Shown in pieces: positions 30,231 through 33,983 of a stretch of DNA of 33,983 nucleotides. The position numbers were made by a program, and so were the translations under genes. The number at the start of each line of letters is the position of its first letter. Within the stretch, counting starts at the first letter, position 1. The notes beneath the pieces were generated by a model. It saw only the letters and a list, made by a program, of their open reading frames with translations, had not been told where the DNA came from and searched no databases. Origin of the DNA: Welwitschia mirabilis (lineage: Eukaryota; Gnetophyta; Gnetopsida; Welwitschiales); contig JBOZIK010000001.1 of the NCBI GenBank assembly GCA_051453625.1, positions 289,380,028 through 289,414,010 of the forward strand. Direction: 5' to 3'.

Positions 30231-31850
30231 TAGTACTTTCTTGTAATGAATCCTCTACCTTTAATACTTGCAAATCTTAATAAAACTCACACAAAGCACA
30301 CTATTATATGGGAGTTAACCCAAATATCATAATATAGAGATGAATTCTAAAGAGGAAGCTAAAAGATTGCTTTAATCAAAAAGAATAGAACTAAATTGAT
30401 TTTCTAATATAACTTTAGAATTAAAATGAAATGATTTAATAAATGCAACATGCAATGATGAATTAAATCTAAATGCTATCCTAACTAAGTATACAATTAG
30501 CCCTCATACACTTTATCAGAAATCAGAATTAACCTTATATAATAGACTTAATTTTAACATAACATATAAAGATCATAAGAAAGAATATGTAAAAGAAACA
30601 AAATGATCTATATTAATAATAGTATTCTTGCATTCATGCATAATGCAAAAACTCCTCAATGAAGAAGACACATCCCAATACCAAGAAATACCCTTCTCTA
30701 TAAGTAGGATGAATCCCTTATTTAATCGATCTCCAAATCATCACAAGACCAATTGATATACCAAAAAGGAGAAATAAGGGATTTAAGTAGGATATCTATG
30801 GATTTAGGATGACTATTAAGATTGCTGAAAAGTTTTAATAGATTAGAGGTAATCATAATAATGATTTTATAATCTATGGAGTTTTTTTTTTTATTCTTTA
30901 TGATTGTTTTCCATGTAGGTGTCATCCGAATGATATGGTGGATGATATTTAATCTCTTCTTCTAATAGATTCTTATATTTCATATGCCTTCTTGATGATG
31001 GTTGAGTTTTATAGATTAGATATCATCCAACTGACTGGGTGGACAACTATCAGTAGTGAAATTATAAGTTCTATCTCTTTTAATCCTGCTAGTCATCTAG
31101 ACAACCAAGTGGATGATATTTGATCTTTAGTCTTTTCTACTTTCTTAGCATATGAAGCTTTTTCTTACTAAAACTAATCTTCTTTCATATTTTGCAAGTA
31201 TATTGATGGAGATCGAGCATCCATCTAAACTTGATCATGGATTCTAACTTTATTAATACATTTTATCTCTTCTAAAGGTGCTAAATTATATGGTATACTC
31301 TATTAACTTTAGAACTACCTTTAAGATATCATTTGATTGCTTTAATGATTTTTTTCTACTTGGTGTCATTCAATAATAGCATGGATGACTATCAGCAGAA
31401 ACCTGGTTTCTTTACTTATTCATTTTGTTAGTTGTCCACTTGACTATTGTCTAGATGATGAGGTGTATTATAGTTTTTCCTTCATCTTGATCATCATCTA
31501 TTAGTTTAATATTAACTTCTTAGGTTTTATAGCATTAGAAACAACTCCAGAAGCACTCAAATTAATCATACCAATCCCCATCAATCATCACAACAATAGT
31601 TGGAATATTTCAATGGCCTCATATTCCATTGTTATCTCCTCGTCTAGATGTTAAAAATCTATTATGAAGACATTCAATAAAACATGTCGATAAAATCATC
31701 TATAAATGGTTAGAAATGTTGGAAAACTATTCTTTCTTATTCATTTCATTAGCTACTCCACTTTTACTCTTAATTAATTAAAAACCTATTCANNNNNNNN
31801 NNNNNNNNNNCTAAACATGATGTTAAATATCACCAATTTGATTTACAACA
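30231..31850 (-). repeat. LTR R5, about 1.6 kb, uninterrupted
   Basis: It carries the same sequence as R3 without the chromovirus: CACACAAAGCACACTATTAT (30286), CACATCCCAATACCAAGAAA (30670), motif array 30918-31468, right edge ATTTGATTTACAACA at 31850. The minus strand start TGTTGTAAATC agrees with R3 and R4. An 18 N gap lies at 31793-31810. Confidence 0.68.
30918..31468. repeat. Inverted-repeat motif array in LTR R5
   Basis: Copies lie at about 30918-30947, 31020-31048, 31091-31118, 31362-31390 and 31429-31468. GTCATCCGAATGATATGGTG followed by GATGAT and ATCATCCAACTGACTGGGTG followed by GACAAC are examples. Confidence 0.62.
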
Positions 31851-31864
31851 TAGCTCCCCACTAA
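31851..31864 (-). promoter_or_regulatory. Polypurine tract beside LTR R5
   Basis: The minus strand reads TTAGTGGGGAGCTA next to LTR start TGTTGTAAATC. R3 and R4 have the same block. Its presence means R5 also looks like a 3' LTR for sequence on its right. Confidence 0.6.
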
Positions 31865-32610
31865 GCGTTTATTAGTCCCTGATAAAAAACATGGCAAATG
31901 ATAGAAGTAAGCTAAATTAAAAAAAGGATGAATCATAACACTCAAGTATAAAATATCTTATATTGCATATTAAAAAGATATTTCATTTTAACATTATGAG
32001 GAAGATATGTATTAAATTTAGAGTTTATTGTTTTAGATCTATGATAAACATATCTATATTAAATAAATATCTTTTAATTAAAGCCAATCTTTTGACAATT
32101 CCAAACATTCCTAGCCCTCCACTAGGAATTTTTCAATTCCTAATAAAGAAAGAAAAAAAAAATAAAAGTGAGGATTCAAGCATAAAAGATCTTANNNNNN
32201 NNNNNNNNNNNNNNNNNNNNNNNNNNNNNNNNNNNNNNNNNNNNNNNNNNNNNNNNNNNNNNNNNNNNNNNNNNNNNNNNNNNNNNNNNNNNNNATCTAT
32301 GATAAACATATCTATATTAAATAAATATATTTTAATTAAAGACAATATTTTGACAATTCCAAACATTCCTAGCCCTGCACTAGGAATTTTTCAGTTCCTA
32401 ATAAAGAAAGAAAAAAGAATAAAAGCGAGGATTCAAGCATAAAAGATCTTATATTCAATATTAAAAATATATTCCATTTCAACATCATGAGGAAGATATG
32501 TATTGGATTCAAAGTTTTTTATTTCAAATCTATGAATAACATATTTTTATTAAATAAATTCCTTTCAATTAATGTTAATATTTTAATAATTCAAAAGATT
32601 CCACCTCAGG
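31852..32610. repeat. Roughly 250-base tandem repeat in the spacer, with a contig overlap
   Basis: The unit from AGCTCCCCACTAAGCG (31855) recurs from AGCCCTCCACTAGG (32112) and again after the gap (32371), each followed by CTCAAGTATAAA/TTCAAGCATAAA, a TTTCAACATCATGAGGAAGA-like block and a CTATGATAAACATAT block. 32037-32194 and 32295-32451 are near-identical flanks of the 100 N gap, so the true copy number is two or slightly more. Confidence 0.65.
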
Positions 32611-33790
32611 AAGTAGATAAACTCATTCCAAATTTTAAGTAAGTTTACTTATCATGATCAAAAGTAATAAGCTAAAAGTTTTAAGGGATGAAAAATAAAA
32701 AGTAAAAGCCAAGAATGAAAAAACACATTGCCATAAAATAAGAAAAGAAAATAAAAATAAACCAAAGAAAGATAAGGCATTAGGAAAACAAACATTAAAC
32801 TACTTAGCTTATAAACCCTATCCTCTCAAAACCAACACTTTATTTTTAAGAAAAAGAAATTTAATTATTTTTTAAAATATCAATTTTATTTCTCTAAGGT
32901 TGTGGTCCTATGCTAAATGAAAAAGGCACAATTTACAACTTTAAAATTATGTAAATTAATGAATGTAAATAAATACATTACATTATAGCGTATTCTACTT
33001 AAAGTTGCTCACCTGCTAATAGTCTCTAATTTTCAATTAAAGATGCATGATTACTAGATGAGTAAAACATCATAGTTATATTTGAATAGCATGGATAAAA
33101 ATAATAATTTACTAATTTAAATTAATATATCATACTTATAGTCTCAAGCATCAATTTAAAAAAATGGCTACAAATTAATTATAGTTTACAAGTAATAATC
33201 ATGTCACACTTTAGGGTGTACCTCCTTTGACCTTGAATTTCTCCCATTACAAAGTGTTTAATTCTAACCCACTAATCTTATTTTATTACAAGCAGTAGGA
33301 TAGATCAAACAGGACATAGGCCATTAATTAACCTTGCCTATAGTGTACTAATCCCTGAGATAGATTAGGAGTGATTATTAAAAGTCCTTTCACAATATAA
33401 ATTGATTTTTCTTTTGAAAATTCTTTTGCTTTTTGTTTTTCTATTTTTTATCATAAATATGAAAAGATATTTATTTATTATCAAAGTGCTAATAACTTAT
33501 AGCCTTACAAAATGAAGTTGAAAAGACAAGGCATATAATATAAGCAACTTAATGAAGTTCATTTTCCTCTCTTAGAATGTGAGTTAATAGGCATTTGAAT
33601 GCCTTTCAATTAGTTGAAATACAATTGATCATCCATAATTTACAAAAGCCTAAAATGATTAAACATATTACATGATGAAAAACTGAAGTAAAATCAATTT
33701 AATAAATGTTGAAAAAGAGAAACTATCGAAATAATTACATTCACATAAGGGTAAGTGGTGGATACCTTGTAAAGTCCTGAAAGTTACATC
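32611..33790. other. AT-rich stretch, nothing recognised
   Basis: The first part (to about 32800) may be decayed spacer. I see no pol or gag block and no terminal motif. Confidence 0.35.
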
Positions 33791-33815
33791 GTTAAAAATC
33801 TTCAAACTTACTATA

Positions 33816-33833
33816 GCTCTGATACAAAAATGT
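33816..33833 (-). promoter_or_regulatory. Primer-site-like sequence 1 (tRNA-Met type)
   Basis: The plus strand GCTCTGATACAAAAATGT gives TTGTATCAGAGC on the minus strand, differing by one base from TGGTATCAGAGC, followed by a TGT that could be an LTR edge at 33831. Confidence 0.5.
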
Positions 33834-33913
33834 GAAATTTGAAGTTACCAAGTTGCAAAACTTTAAGATATAAAGCCCAAAATTTTACCGTTGAGAATCT
33901 TTTATCTTTAAAA

Positions 33914-33983
33914 CTCTGATACCAAATTGTAATACTCCGAAAATACTAATGTTAAAAACTTCAAACTTACTCAAATACTTTAA
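33914..33983 (-). mobile_element. Primer site and LTR start of another element at the right edge
   Basis: CTCTGATACCA at 33914-33924 is TGGTATCAGAG on the minus strand, the canonical initiator tRNA-Met site. Three bases on, TGTAATACTCCGAAA starts at 33928, so the minus strand LTR ends ...AGTATTACA, as usual for plant LTRs. The rest of the LTR is beyond the window. No gag is seen to its left. Confidence 0.65.

Noticed and set aside
31963-32442. A 159-codon plus-strand frame with an internal repeat
   Set aside because: It reads through the 100 N gap across two overlapping contig ends; the amino-acid repeat only mirrors the DNA duplication.
1-33983. tRNA, rRNA or small RNA genes
   Set aside because: No cloverleaf with A and B boxes or conserved rRNA segment was noticed; the tRNA-like words are primer sites next to LTR edges.

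Overview
The window looks like repeat-filled nuclear DNA from a vascular plant. It is very AT-rich (roughly 27-30% G+C by eye) and consists almost entirely of decayed, nested LTR retrotransposons. Primer sites match plant tRNA-type sites, and the coding relics are Ty1/copia and Ty3/gypsy gag and pol. I see no intact host gene, no rRNA or tRNA gene and nothing bacterial. In-frame stops are mostly TAG or TAA where a Gln codon is expected, and CpG is scarce, so long cytosine methylation followed by deamination is the likely cause of the AT richness. Plants with strongly AT-shifted, retroelement-rich genomes (Welwitschia, or holoparasites such as Sapria) would be sensible comparisons, but the sequence does not identify the species.

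Layout. (1) 1 to about 3600: a minus-strand Ty1/copia element, 5' truncated by nothing and 3' cut by the window edge. Going leftwards it has LTR (from 3204), tRNA-Met-type primer site, gag, zinc knuckle, coiled coil, protease relic and a DD35E integrase; reverse transcriptase would lie beyond base 1. (2) 4123-4549: a degenerate array of AGACGTCTT-like units. (3) 4968-12195: a minus-strand Ty3/gypsy element that resembles the Tat/Athila group, with 3' LTR R1 (4968-5981), a 1.7 kb non-coding spacer, integrase relic, gag-end relic, primer site and 5' LTR R2 (11087-12195); no reverse transcriptase is visible. (4) 12661-13130: a plus-strand gypsy gag fragment. (5) 13382-13816 plus 26770-33800: further LTRs of the same R family (R3, R4, R5) separated only by the spacer, i.e. 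a gag-pol-less derivative, partly in tandem. (6) 13817-26764: a minus-strand chromovirus (Ty3/gypsy with chromodomain) inserted into LTR R3, with 5 bp target duplication TAGCC, two about 417 bp LTRs, gag, protease, RT, RNase H, integrase and chromodomain. (7) 33816-33983: two primer-site/LTR junctions, the start of another element.

The most unusual part is inside the chromovirus. Between its 5' LTR and gag lie about 4 kb that do not belong to a normal chromovirus. They contain a roughly 30-copy minisatellite (21614-22262) built on a GACGTC core, then a plus-strand promoter-like segment (AAACCCTAG and TATA box), then a multi-exon coding relic (23204-25667) running antisense to gag-pol. Long frames in it are interrupted almost only by Gln-type stops. 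I do not recognise the protein.

Caution about the assembly: most N gaps are flanked by near-identical sequence on both sides. Several gaps are therefore unmerged overlaps, and two short contigs (15916-16790 and 19301-19804) look redundant. The LTR length check in the findings supports this.
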